DNA of 64,000 nt, from positions 475,637,037 through 475,701,036 of the forward strand of contig NC_057800.1 of NCBI RefSeq assembly GCF_018294505.1, written 5' to 3'. Source of the stretch: Triticum aestivum (taxonomy: Eukaryota > Streptophyta > Magnoliopsida > Poales > Poaceae). The position numbers and the translations under genes were made by a program. The notes under the pieces were generated by a model, which searched no databases, had not been told where the DNA came from, and saw only the letters and a list, made by a program, of their open reading frames with translations. Below are positions 1 to 11,962 of this stretch, piece after piece. Position 1 is the stretch's first letter, and every line of letters begins with the position of its first letter.

Positions 1-2
1 CA

Positions 3-179
3 TATGTTCCACCCAGGCCTACTGGTAGACCGCTTGTTGATGCGGGTCCACATCCTACCTCCAAGATTTGTTACAAGTGCGGAGAGCCAGGCCACATTGC
101 CCGTATTTGCACTCAGATCAGAGTTGCTCCACCTCAGCCGAGAAGTCTGTTGGCTGTGTTAAGCCATCACGCAAGATGA
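3..179 (+). pseudogene. gag: Gag C-terminus with CCHC zinc knuckle
   Basis: Frame 3 is open from the window edge to TGA at 177-179. It encodes a CX2CX4HX4C knuckle (Cys codons at 69, 78 and 108, His between), the nucleocapsid RNA-binding motif. Pol continues in another frame, so gag and pol are out of register here. In this lineage they usually form one ORF, so an indel around 120-180 is likely, though a programmed shift cannot be excluded. Confidence 0.8.
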
Positions 180-3100
180 TCAGTGCCAAGTCAGCTCCCA
201 CTGAACATGGACGTGTGCATCACGTCTCAGCTAAAGACGCTCATGATGATCCAGATGTCGTTCTTGGTACACTCCTTGTCAACTGTCATCCGGCATCGGT
301 TTTGTTCGATACTGGAGCGTCTCATTCCTTCATATCTGAAAGCTATGCCCGCTTGCACGACATGTCCTTTTGTGATATGCCCTCCCCATTACTTATTCAA
401 ACTCCTGGATCCAAATGGCAAACTTCTAGGATAAGTTATGGCAATGAAATCCATGTTGACAGACTTGTATTCCTTGATTCCTTGATATCTCTCAAGTCTT
501 CGGATATTAACATCATCTTGGGTATGGACTGGATGACAGCTCATCATGCCAAGATTGATTGTTTTACCAGGTCTGTTCAGCTCACACACCCATCTGGCAA
601 GATAGTCACTGTCTCCACTAGAGTTGCAAAGCGTCAGCTCTATTCCCTTAATGCCAGCCCTCTTCCAGACCTTGAAGATATCCCGGTAGTCCGTGACTTT
701 CCGGATGTCTTTCCAGAGGAACTGCCAGGTGTTCCGCCTGACAGAGATGTAGAGTTCGTCATAGATCTTATCCCAGGAAGTGCTCCAATCTCTAGGAGAC
801 CCTACAAGATGGCACCCTTAGAACTAGCCGAGCTTAAGAAACAACTTGATGAGTCCTTGCAAAAGGGTTTCATCTGTCCTAGTTCTTCTCCTTGGGCTTG
901 CCCCATCCTCTTCGTCAAGAAGAAGGATGGTACGGATCGGATGGTTGTAGATTATCGTCCCATTAATTTGGTCACGATAAAGAACAAGTATCCGCTCCCC
1001 ATGATCAACGACCTGTATGATCAGCTCGCTGGATCCTCAGTCTTCTCCAAGATGGATTTAAGGTTAGGATACCACCAAATTAAGATCAGAAATGGGAACA
1101 TTCCCAAGACAGCCTTTGTTACTCGTTATGGTCAGTACGAGTATATAGTCATGTCCTTCGGTCTAACCAACGCCCCAGCCACATTCTCCCGCTTGATGAA
1201 CTCGATCTTCATGGAATACTTAGATAAGTTCGTCGTGGTTTACCTCGATGATATTCTTATTTACTCGAAGAACGAGGAAGAGCATTCCGAACATCTTAGA
1301 CTTGTTTTAGAAAAACTCAGAGAGCACCGCCTTTATGCCAAGTTCTCCAAGTGTGAATTTTGGTTGCCAGAAGTGACCTACCTAGGCCACGTAATCTCTG
1401 GTAAGGGCATTGCTGTCAATCCCGAGAGAGTTCAGGCTGTTCTCGATTGGACTCCACCTGAGACCGTTAAACAAGTTAGGAGTTTCCTTGGTCTAGCCAG
1501 CTATTGTCGCCGCTTTGTTGAAAACTTCTCCAAAGTAGCCAAACCCCTCACGGAACTTCTCAAGAAAGATAAAAAGTTTGAGTGGTCCCCACAGTGTGAA
1601 CACAGTTTTCAGGAACTGAAAAGGCGCCTGACCTCTGCTCCCATACTTGTGCCACCGGATTTCACTAAAGACTTTATTATCTACTGCGACGCCTCACGAC
1701 AGGGACTAGGTTGCATTCTTATGCAGGATCGTCATGTGATTGCCTATGCATCTCGACAGTTGCATCCACATGAGGATAATTATCCTACACATGATCTAGA
1801 GCTTGCAGCCGTAGTCTATGCACTCAAGACCTGGCGACATTACCTCCTTGGTAAACGTTGCGAGATCTACACCGATCACCAGAGTCTCAAGTATATCTTC
1901 ACCCAACCGGATCTGAACCTTAGGCAACGATGTTGGTTGGAGTTAATCACAGATTATGATCTAGGGATTACCTACACCCCAGGCAAAGCCAATGTCCTGG
2001 CTGATGCTCTAAGTCGTAAATCCTATTGCAACAATCTCATGTTGCAGCAAGGCCAACCACTTCTCCATGAGGAATTCTGTAAGCTTAATCTTCACATTGC
2101 TCCTCACGGATTCCTTTCTACCCTGGTGGCGAAACCTGATCTTAAGGATCAGATTATCACAGCTCAAAAGCAAGACACAGGAATTTCCCGGATCAAGAGA
2201 AACATTAAGAAGGGAGTTGGTGGATGTTTCTCTATGGATGATCGTGGTGTTGTTTTCTTTGAGAATCGCTTGGTGGTTCCCAAGAATCAACATCTTTGAC
2301 AACTGATACTTAAGGAGGCGCATGAATCTCCTCTCACGATTCATCCCGGTAGTACTAAGATGTATCAGGACCTACGCCAGAGGTTCTGGTGGACTAGGAT
2401 GAAGAGAGAAATCGCTGAGTTCATTGCTAAATGTGACGTTTGTCGTCGCGTTAAGGCAGAGCATCAAAGACCTGTTGGCACCCTTCAGCCTTTAGCTATT
2501 CCTGAATGGAAATGGGATAAAGTTGGTATGGACTTCATCACCGGCTTTCCCAGGACCAAGAGAGGGAATAATGCTATCTTCGTAGTCGTTGATCGTCTCT
2601 CCAAAGTGGCGCACTTCCTACCTGTTCGAGAGAGTATCACCGCTAGTCAGCTCGCTGACTTATATATTTCTCGAATAGTGTCACTTCATGGTGTTCCACT
2701 AGAGATCAATTCAGACCGTGGCAGTCTTTTCACTTCTCATTTTTGGGAGAGTTTCCAAACTGCCATGGGAACCCATCTTTCTTTCAGTACCGCTTTCCAC
2801 CCTCAATCAAGTGGTCAGGTGGAACGGGTCAACCAAATTCTCGAAGACATGCTTAGAGCTTGCGTTATCTCATTCGGTATGGATTGGGAGAAATGTCTTC
2901 CTTTTGCCGAGTTTGCTTATAATAATAGCTATCAATCCAGCCTCAAGAAAGCTCCTTTTGAGGTTCTCCATGGACGAAGATGTCGAACACCTTTGAACTG
3001 GTCAGAAACCGGCGAAAGACAATTCTTTGGACCGGACATGATCCAGGAGGCAGAAGAGCAAGTTCGCATCATTCGTGAGAATTTGAAAACAGCCCAATCT

Positions 3101-3646
3101 CGTCAAAAGAGCCAGTACGATCGTCATCATAAGGATATGACTTATGAAATTGGCGACAAAGCTTACCTACGGGTTACTCCTTTGAAGGGTACCCATCGCT
3201 TCGGTATCAAGGGCAAGTTGGCTCCTCGTTACATTGGTCCTTTTCGTATTCTCGCTAAACGAGGAGAGGTTGCCTACCAATTGGAACTACCCTCACATCT
3301 TTCTCGAGTTCATGATGTCTTCCACGTCTCTCAACTCAAGCGTTGCTTCTCGGATCCTATCCGCGGAGTGGACCACGAAACGCTTGATCTCCAAGATAAC
3401 CTCACCTACCGAGAGTACCCGGTTCGCATTCTTGATCAAGCAGAGCGTGTTACCCGACGTCATAACATCAAGTTTCTCAAAGTTCAGTGGTCTCATCATT
3501 CCGAGAGAGAAGCTACTTGGGAGCGAGAAGATCGTCTTCGACTGGAGTACCCCGCTTTCTTTCCGTCGACCCCTGAATCTCGGGACGAGATTCTTTCAAG
3601 TGGGGGCGAGTTGTCACATCCCTACTTCTGGTATGACCTAGACTAG
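68..3646 (+). pseudogene. pol: Pol polyprotein (PR-RT-RH-IN-chromodomain) with one stop
   Basis: One reading frame carries the whole pol. Protease has its DTGAS active site near 308. Reverse transcriptase has the YLDD box at 1241-1252. RNase H follows around 1680-1990, with an acidic YCDAS motif and a YTDH motif. Integrase has an HHCC zinc finger (about 2320-2440) and the acidic triad (Asp near 2530, Asp near 2713, Glu in the QVERVN segment near 2820). A chromodomain lies around 3406-3560. The only lesion in this frame is TGA at 2297-2299 between RNase H and integrase. The frame runs through the polypurine tract and ends 35 nt inside the LTR. The proper start cannot be seen because gag lies in another frame. 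Confidence 0.93.
3599..3611 (+). other. Polypurine tract of the chromovirus
   Basis: AGTGGGGGCGAGT lies directly before the TGTCACATCC start of the LTR. This is the plus-strand primer position for Gypsy elements. The tract is also translated, because pol reads through it. Confidence 0.75.
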
Positions 3647-6600
3647 CTAGTCATTTGTGCATCATGTTTATATTCCATTTAAACTTGAAATGAGGATTGG
3701 TGGAACCCTCAGAATCATTTTTGAAAATGACACAAATAAAAAATTCTCCAAAAGGGTCCAAGAAAATGCTCATGTTGCTCTCTGAAAATATTGGACAGAG
3801 ATAAAAATCAAACCAATATTTTTAAGAGCTCATAGGTATTTATTTTGGGCATTTGGAATTAATGCAGTAATTATTTACTTTGGATATATATTGTTATATA
3901 TATAAAATATTGTCCAAAAATTATGCCATTTATAAAGGAGCTCTGGAATAATATAACTAGCTTCCATAAAAAATGGCATAAGTAAATAAATTGATTTAGT
4001 ATTATTACTAAATCAGAACAAATGTCAGAAGAATAGAAAAAGAAAAACAAACCAAAAAAAAAACCTTACCTGGGCTTCTTACCTGGCGCCTCTGGCCCAG
4101 CAAGCCAGCCCAGCCCACCACCGCCGTCGTCCTCCTGGCGCCAGTCGGCCAGGCGTGTGGCCGACGCGCGCGCACGGGCGGAGCGCCACGCCACCAGCTC
4201 GCCTGCCTGCCTACCCTGCCAGCGCGACGCCGCGACGCTTCTTCTCGGTGCCGCCCCGATCCCCTGGCCTCACCCCCCTCTCTCCCGTGCTTTTCCCCTT
4301 CTCCCTCTCTCTCACCCGAGAATCACCGTCGCCGCCGTCCATAGCCACCGTGGCCTCGGCCACTGCCGCACCTCCCCGACACGCTTCCCAGCTCCGCCGC
4401 GACCCCCTCTCCCTCCTCACCGAGCAAAGCAACCGGGCGAGCTCCGCTTCATCGCCATCGCCGTCGTCTTCAAGCTTCGGCCGACGAGATCGTCGTCGTC
4501 GCTCCGACTGCCCCAAGCCTTCCCCGAGCTCGCCGACGACGCCGTTGGATTCGTTGTGAGCCCCACCGTCGAACCCCCCCTTCTCCCCTGCCTCCCCGTG
4601 CCCCGCAGGCCGATCCCGCTCGCGCCCGAACTCCGGCCGCCGCCCAAGTGGTCGCCGCCATCGATTTAGGCCATCTCCGGTGAAACGGAGGGCACCAGTG
4701 GATGCGCACGAGCCCCAGCTTCCCGCGCGTGCCCTCCGCTGCTCGATTGGGCGCCGAAGTGGCAATCCCGCGCCCTCCGCCGCATTTGCTGCCGCCGGCG
4801 GCTAAACGCCGGCGTGTTAGCCCAGTTGACCAGGGGGTTTGACCTCCCCTGGCTCAATGACAAGTGGGGCCCGTCCCTGCTAATTCTAGTTTAGGATTAG
4901 TTTAAATTAACTTAACTTCTGTTACTTAACCATGACACTGTTGGGTGGACCCCACGTGTCAGATTTCACCTGGACAGCCGCGTTGACCCGCTGATGTAGT
5001 GATGACGTCATGCTGGCGCAATAATATGATTTCTGGATTTAAATTAAATCAGGAAATTCCAGAAATTGTTTTAAACTTCAAAAATTCATATCAATTCAAC
5101 CGTAGCTCAGATTAAAATAATTTATATATGAAAAATTATCAAAAAATGTAATCTATCCATCTGTACTAGTTTCATGCATGACAAACCAACTTATACATGC
5201 TGAATATGAGAAAACACATTATGGCATATATAGGAGCTTGTCTTGGAGATGCATTTGAACCTCTGGTTCAAATGGATTTCAACCAAATGGATACTTGTTG
5301 CATTAGCTCAAACAACATCACAACTTCATGCCATGTTCATGCATCATATTGTTGCATATGCTTGTGTATTGATTGTTGGCACCGTTCCTTCTCGATAGGT
5401 CCTACTCCAGAGGACGTTCCGGAGTACCTGTCTGTGAAGCAGTGCCTTCCTTGTTGATTTACCAGGCAAGCAAACCCCCTTGTTCATTCCGATACAATCC
5501 TACCCTCTCGCTCCTGCTCTCAGTTATTGCATTAGGACAACAACGATTCTTCTGCTACTTTGTGCTGCGGTAGTTGAACCCATTCCTCTGCATGACCTGT
5601 CATTGCCACAGTAAATAGTTGAAACCCACTAGCATGTGTAGGAGTTGATTGAAGCCATTGTTGTGTTCCTACCATGCTATGCCTGCTATTGCTTAGAGTT
5701 GTGTCAGGTCTGATTCATTGGGAATGAATTGGAGTGTTACGATATGTTCTGGTGCTGAGAGTTAAGTGTGTGAACACGATTTGGTAAAGGTAGCGGTGAG
5801 AGGCCATGTAGGAGTACATGGTGGGTTGTCTCACTGGAACCGTCCTTAAGCACTGAGTTCTATGTATGTTGTCCAATGACTCGATACTACCACACATTGG
5901 GCTCCGGGCGCTCCAAGCCCTCTCGACTTATTAACCAACTTGATCTCTGTCCAGGAGTCGCAACTAGTTTCTGGTGTTTGTAGGTAGTGTTAGTAGTCTA
6001 CCAAGTGGCACCCGGCCAGGTGGGCTTGGGACAGACTAGGCACAAGTGGCACGGTGTACCAAGCGTAGATCCATCCGGCGAGGTGGGCTTGGGAACCCTG
6101 CACACATCGTTTGGGGCCGTGAGTGAAACCCCGGCCGGATCTCCTTGCGGATGGAACCCGAATAGGCGATAAACCTGGATTAGAGTCTTGTGTGGTTAGT
6201 CAGGTCGTGGCCGACACCCTCGCCAGGCTTCCGCTTGAAGGTTGCCGAGATACATGACGTGTACATGGCGGTAAGTGGCGAGAGCGTGTGTGAAGAAGTA
6301 CACCCCTGCAGGGTTAACATGATCTATTCGAATAGCCGGGTCCGCGGTTATGGACTTCTTGGATGCTTACATGGTACATAGACAACTTGAAGTGGATACC
6401 ATAAAATGCTCAAGACAAGTGTGAGTGCTATGGATGGCCTTCTCGTAGGGAGACGGGAATGAATCCATAGTAGTGTATTGTGTGGTGATTAGTGGACTCG
6501 TGTGCGCCATATCACCTCAAGAGTTTCTGGTAGTCGTAGAACAGGATAGCCACAGAGTCAAAGCTGGCTTGCTGCAACTAAACCCCACATTACCCTCTTG

Positions 6601-7510
6601 ATACAAATGCATGTATGATAGGATCTGATGTAAGTCTTGCTGAGTACCTTTGTACTCATGTTGCTTTATTTATGTTTTTGCAGCGGAGACTTCGGTCTTA
6701 CTAGTGTTCTCGTGGACTTCGACGAGTAGCTTGTACCTCAGCTACGATCTTGATCGGACGTTGTAGATAGTCAGGCTTTCAGCCTTTTTCATTTTAGATG
6801 TCTGTACTCAGACATGTAATGCTTCCGCTTGTTGCTTGATTGCTCTGAATGTTGGGTCATGTGACCCTTGTTTGTAATAAATGCTATGATGGCTCTTCTG
6901 AGCCTTTATCTATATGAGTTGTTGAGTTATGCTGTGATGCCATGTTGTACAGCACATACTTGCATGTTATGCGTACGTGTAATGTGTATTGCTATGTGTG
7001 GGATCTGACTATCTAGTTGTTTATCCTTAGTAGTCTCTCTTACCGGGAAATGTCTCCTAGTGCTTCCACTGAGCCCTGGTAGCTTGCTACTGCTCCGGAA
7101 CACTTAGGCTGGCCGGCATGTGTCCTTCTTCGTTCCTGTGTCTGTCCCTTCGGGGAAATGTCACGCGATGAATACCGGAGTCCTGTTAGCCCGCTACAGC
7201 CCGGTTCACCGGAGTCCTGTTAGCCCAGTGCTACAGCCTGGATTCACTCGTTGATGACCGACACGTTCGATGCTGGGTCATGGATGCCTGTCCCTGTAAG
7301 TTTGTGCCACTTTGGGTTTACGACTAGCCATGTCAGCCCGGGCTCCTTATCATATGGATGCTAGCGACACTGTCATATACGTGTGCCAAAAGGCGCAAAC
7401 GGTCCCGGCAAAGGTAAGGCAACACCCGTGGGGATACCGTGCGTGAGGCCGCAAAGTGATATGAGGTGTTACCTGCTAGATCGATGTGGCATTGAGTCGG
7501 GGTCCTGACA
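3612..7510 (+). repeat. 3' LTR of the Tekay-like chromovirus (3.9 kb)
   Basis: The LTR begins TGTCACATCC after the polypurine tract and ends CTGACA before Copia sequence. It starts AT-rich, then has a GC- and CpG-rich stretch at about 4080-4860 open in several frames on both strands; the shadow ORFs and low-complexity Pro/Arg/Ser products argue against coding. The rest is non-coding and includes the shared CTGCAGGG/TTCGAA block near 6301, a TGAGTAC...GTACTCA inverted repeat near 6638-6656 and AATAAA near 6877. The 5' partner is outside the window, so age cannot be estimated. Confidence 0.85.
6301..6353 (+). promoter_or_regulatory. LTR sequence block shared by three long-LTR families
   Basis: The block reads CACCCCTGCAGGG, about 15 variable bases, ATTCGAATAGCCG, then CCGCGGTTATGG. 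The same order recurs in the minus-strand Gypsy LTR (15055-15093) and both LARD LTRs (36713-36760 and 44795-44842). Its function is unknown; conservation between families suggests a cis-element. Confidence 0.6.
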
Positions 7511-9720
7511 GAAGAATAACAGTTACTCTGTTTATTTGAATAATACCTTCAATGGTCTTGCACCTAAAATGAATGGTTCATTGAATCTCGATCATAGTGA
7601 TACACATGTTCATGCCAAAAGATATAAGATAGTAATGATAGTACCACCTACTTGTGGCACTGCCACTTAAGTCATATCGGTATAAAACGCATGAAGAAGC
7701 TCCATGTTGATAGATCTTTGGACTCACTCATTTTTGAAAGGATTGAGACATGCGAACCATGTTTGTTGGTAGATATGCATGAAGAAACTCTATACAGATG
7801 GATCGTTTGGACTCACTTGATTTTGAATCACTTGAGACATGCAAATCATACCACATGGGCAAGATGACTGAAAGCCTCGTTTTCAGTAAAATGGAACTAG
7901 AAAGCAACTTGTTGGAAGTAATACATTTTGATGTGTGCAGTCCAATGAGTGCTGAGGCGTGTAGTGGATATCGTTATGTTCTTACTTCACAGATGATTTG
8001 AGTAGATGTTGAGTATATTTACTTGATGAATCACAAGTCTGAATTATTGAAAGGTTCAAGTAATTTCAGGGTGAAGTTGAAAGATCGTCGTGACAAGAGG
8101 ATAAAAGATCTATGATATGATCATAGAGATGAATATCTGAATTACGAGTTTGGCAGAGAATTAAGACATTGTGGAAATTGTTTCACAACTAATACAGCCT
8201 GGAACACCATAGTGTGATGGTGTGTCTGAACATCATAACTGCACCCTATTGGATATGATGGATACCATGATGTCTCTTATCGAATTATCACGATAGTTTA
8301 TGGGTTAGGCATTAGAGACAATCACATTCACTTTAAATAGGGCACCACGTAATTCCGATGAGATGACACCGTATGAACTATGGTTTAGGGAAACCTAAGC
8401 TGTCATTTCTTAGAAGTTTGGGGCTGCGACGCTTATGTGGAAAAGTTTCAGGCTGATAAGCTCGAACCCAAAGCGGATAAATGCATCTTCATAGGACACC
8501 CAAAACAGTTGGGTATACCTCCTGTCTCAGATCCGAAAGCAATAAGGGATTGTTTCTAGAATCGGGTCCTTTCTCGAGGAAAGGTTTCTCTCAAAAGAAT
8601 TGAGTGGGAGGATGGTGGAGACTTGATGAGGTTATTGAACCGTCTCTTCAACTAGTGAGTGGCAGGGCACAGGAAGTTGTTCCTGTGGCACCTACACCAA
8701 TTGAAGTGGAAGCTTATGATAGTGATCATGAAACTTAAGATCAAGTCACTACCAAACCTCGTGGGATGACAAGGATGCGTACTACTTCAGAGTGGTACGT
8801 AATCCTGTCTTGGAAGTCATGTTGCTAGACAACAATGAACCTACGAGCTATGGAGAAGCGATGGTGGGCCCGGATTCCGATAAATGGCTCGAGGCCATAA
8901 AATCCGAAAGAGGATCCATGTATGGAAACAAAGTGTAGACTTTGACAGAACAGCTCGATGGTCGTGAGGCTGTTGAGTACAGATGGATTTTAAAAGGAAG
9001 ATGGACAATGCTGGTAAGTATCACCATTAAGAAAGCTCGACTTGTCGTTAAGATGTTTTCCGACAAGTTCAAGGAGTTGACTACGATGAGACTTTCTCAC
9101 TCGTAGCGATGCTAAGAGTCTGTTGGAATTATATTAGCGATTACTGCATTATTTATGAAATCTTGTAGATAGGATGTCAAAACATTGTTTCCTCGACGTT
9201 TTTTGAGGAAAGGTTGTATGTGATACAAACCGGAAGGTTTTGTCAATCCTGAAAGATGCTAATAAGTATGCAAAGCTCCAGCAATCCTTCTAGGGACTGG
9301 AGTAAGCATCTCGGAGTTGGAATGTATGCTTTGATGATGATCAAAGATTTTGGGTTTATACAAAGTTTATGAGAAACTTGTATTTCCAAAGAAGTGAGTG
9401 GGAGCACTATAGAATTTCCGATGAGTATATGTTGTTGATCAGAAATGACGTAGAATTTTTGGAAAGCATATAGGGTTATTTGAAAAGTGTTTTTCAATGG
9501 AAAACCTGGATTAAGCTACTTGAGCATTGAGCATCAAGATCTATAAGGATAGATCAAAACGCTTAATGGTACTTTCAAATGAGCACATACCTTGACATGA
9601 TCTTGAAGGTGTTCAAGATGGACCAGTCAAAGAAGGAGTTCTTGCCTGAGTTGTAAGGTATGAAGTTAAGACTTAAAGCTCGACCACGGCAGAAGAAAGA
9701 GGAAGGACGAAGGTCGTCCC
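7511..9720 (+). pseudogene. pol: Degenerate Copia pol (GAG-pre-integrase, integrase, RT)
   Basis: No frame stays open beyond about 70-90 codons, but domains are recognisable in order. A GAG-pre-integrase segment with the WHCHLSHI-type histidine/cysteine motif lies near 7652-7760. Integrase core similarity lies around 7900-8300. Reverse transcriptase pieces follow around 8870-9480, including a remnant of the YVDD region near 9425-9460. An 88-bp tandem duplication (7690-7777 and 7778-7865) falls inside the pre-integrase segment. The sequence cannot make a functional polyprotein. Function is inferred from the Copia family only. Confidence 0.8.
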
Positions 9721-10218
9721 CTATGCTTTTGTCATAGGCTCTATACGGTATGCCATGCTGAGTACCGCACCTGATGTGTGCCTTGCCACATATCTGGCAA
9801 GAGGGTACAAAGGTAATCTAGGAGTAGATTACCAGATAGCGGTCTAAATTATCCTTAGAGGAATAAGGATATGTTTCTCAGTTATGGAGGTGATAAAGAG
9901 TTCGACATAAAGAGTTACGTCGATGCAAGCTTAAACCTATTCGGATAGCTCTGAGTAGAGATACCGGATACGTATAATGGAGCAACAGTTTAGAATAGCT
10001 CCAAGTCGAACAGTTATTTGAAATGGCTCCAAATATAGCGTAGTAGCTGCATCTACAAGATGACATAGAGATTTGCGAAGTACATACGGATCTGGAAGAT
10101 TCAGACCCGTTGACTATAACATCTCTCACAAGCAAAACATGATCAAACCCAGAACTCTGTGAGTGTTAATCACATGACGATGTGAACTAGATTATTGACT
10201 CTAGTGCAAGTGGGAGAC

Positions 10219-11943
10219 TGTTAGAAATATGCCCTAGAGGCAATAATAAATTGATTATTATTATATTTCCTTGTTCATGATAATCGTTTATTATCCATGC
10301 TAGAATTGTATTGATAGGAAACTCAGATACATGTGTGGATACATAGACAACACCATGTCCCTAGTAAGCCTCTAGTTGACTAGCTCGTTAATCAATAGAT
10401 GGTTACAGTTTCCTGACCATGGACATTGGATGTCATTGATAACGGGATCACATCATTAGGAGAATGATGTGATGGACAAAGACCCAATCCTAAGCATAGC
10501 ACTAGATCGTGTAGTTCGTGTGCTAAAGCTTTCCTAATGTCAAGTATCATTTCCTTAGACCATGAGATTGTGCAACTCCCGGATACCGTAGGAGTGCTTT
10601 GGGTGTGCCAAACGTCACAATGTAACTGGGTGTCTATAAAGGTACACTACGGGTATCTCCGAAAGTGTCTATTGGGTTGGCACGAATCGAGACTCGGATT
10701 TGTCACTTCGTGTAAACGGAGAGGTATCTCTGGGCCCACTCGGTAGGACATCATCATAATGTGCACAATGTGATCAAGGAGTTGATCACGGGATGATGTG
10801 TTACGGAACGAGTAAAGAGACTTGCCGGTAACGAGATTGAACAAGGTATCGGGATACCGACGATCGTATCTCGGGCAAGTGTCGTACCGATAGACAAAGG
10901 GAATTGTATACGGCATTGATTAAGTCCTTGACATCGTGGTTCATCCGATGAGATCATCGTGGAACATGTGGGAGCCAACATGGGTATCCAGATCCCGCTA
11001 TTGGTTATTGACCGGAGAGTCATCTCGGTCATGTCTGCATGTCTCCCGAACCCGTAGGGTCTACACACTTAAGGTTCGGTGATGCTAGGGTTATAGAGAT
11101 ATTAGTATGCCATAACCCGAAAGTTGTTCGGAGTCCCGGATGAGATCTAGGACGTCACGAGGAGTTCCGGAATGGTCCGGAGGTAAAGAATTATATATAG
11201 GAAGTGCTATTTCGGCCATCGGGACAAGTTTCGGGGTTACCGGTATTGTACCGGGACCACCGGAAGGGTCCCAGGGGTCCACCGGGTGGGGCCACCTGCC
11301 CCGGGGGGGCACATGGGCTGTAGGGGGTGCGCCTTGACCTATATGGGCCAAGGGCACCAGCCCCAAGAGGCCCATGCGCCAAGAATCAAGGGAGAGGAAG
11401 AGTCCTAAAGGGGGAAGGCACCTCCGAGGTGCCTTGGGGAGGAGGGACTCCTCCCTGGCCGCACCCTTCCTTGGAGGATGGGCCAAGGCTGTGCCCCCCC
11501 CCTCTCCCTTGGCCCTATATATAGTGGGGGAAAGGGAGGGCAACCAAACCTAAGCCCTGGCGCCTCCCTCTCCTTCCCATGACACATCTCCCTCCTCCCG
11601 CAGCGCTTGGCGAAGCCCTGTTGGAATCCCGCTACTTCCACCACCACGTTGTCGTGCTACTGGATCTCCATCAACCTCTCCTCCCCCCTTGCTGGATCAA
11701 GAAGGAGGAGACACCGCTGCTCCGTATGTGTGTTGAACGCGGAGGTGCCGTCCGTTCGGCGCTAGGATCATCGATGATTTGGATCACGACGAGTACGACT
11801 CCATCAACCCCGTTCTCTTGAACGCTTCCGCGCGCGATCTACAAGGGTATGTAGATCCACTCCTCCCTCGTTGCTAGATGACTCCATAGATTGATCTTGG
11901 TGATGCGTAGGAAAATTTTGAATTTCTGCTACGTTCCACAACA
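10219..11943 (+). repeat. Angela/BARE/WIS-type LTR (1.7 kb)
   Basis: It begins TGTTAGAAATATGCCC and ends TTCCACAACA, the standard termini of this family. A TATA-like CTATATATAG lies near 11514-11523, with the expected transcript start just downstream. It is preceded by a polypurine tract and followed by primer-binding-like sequence. Confidence 0.92.
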
Positions 11944-11962
11944 GTGGCATCATGAGCTAGGT
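11944..11962 (+). other. Copia primer-binding-site-like tail after the LTR
   Basis: GTGGCATCATGAGCTAGGT matches, from memory of the family, the start of the Angela internal region just after a 5' LTR. The equivalent stretch of the minus-strand Copia (26032-26050, read on the minus strand) starts with the same GTGGCATC. A 3' LTR should instead be followed by a 5-bp target duplication. Confidence 0.6.

Larger units (their letters stand above)
1..7510 (+). mobile_element. Ty3/Gypsy chromovirus (Tekay-like), 3' part with one long LTR
   Basis: The element holds the end of gag, a nearly complete pol and one 3.9-kb LTR; its 5' LTR and most of gag lie left of the window. Domain order is protease, reverse transcriptase, RNase H, integrase and chromodomain, which defines Gypsy chromoviruses. 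The chromodomain type and the long LTR suggest the Tekay/Del branch (inference). The outer end at 7510 (CTGACA) abuts degenerate Copia coding sequence, so the element inserted into that Copia, and GAAGA (7511-7515) is its expected target duplication. It is the innermost and probably youngest element of the nest; pol has one in-frame stop, and there is one apparent frameshift at the gag/pol junction. Confidence 0.93.
7511..11962 (+). mobile_element. Angela/WIS-type Ty1/Copia, right part
   Basis: Degenerate Copia pol (7511 to about 9720) is followed by a 3' untranslated part, a polypurine tract (AAGTGGGAGAC, 10208-10218) and an LTR of the Angela/BARE/WIS superfamily. The left part should lie beyond the inserted chromovirus, outside the window. 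The element interrupts the gag of a minus-strand Gypsy. Its right edge is odd: 19 bases resembling a 5' internal end follow the LTR. Confidence 0.88.

Noticed and set aside
4155..4765. Overlapping 130-185-codon frames on both strands, Pro/Arg/Ser-rich
   Set aside because: They lie in the CpG-rich part of an LTR; several frames are open at once and the products are low-complexity, as expected from high GC content.
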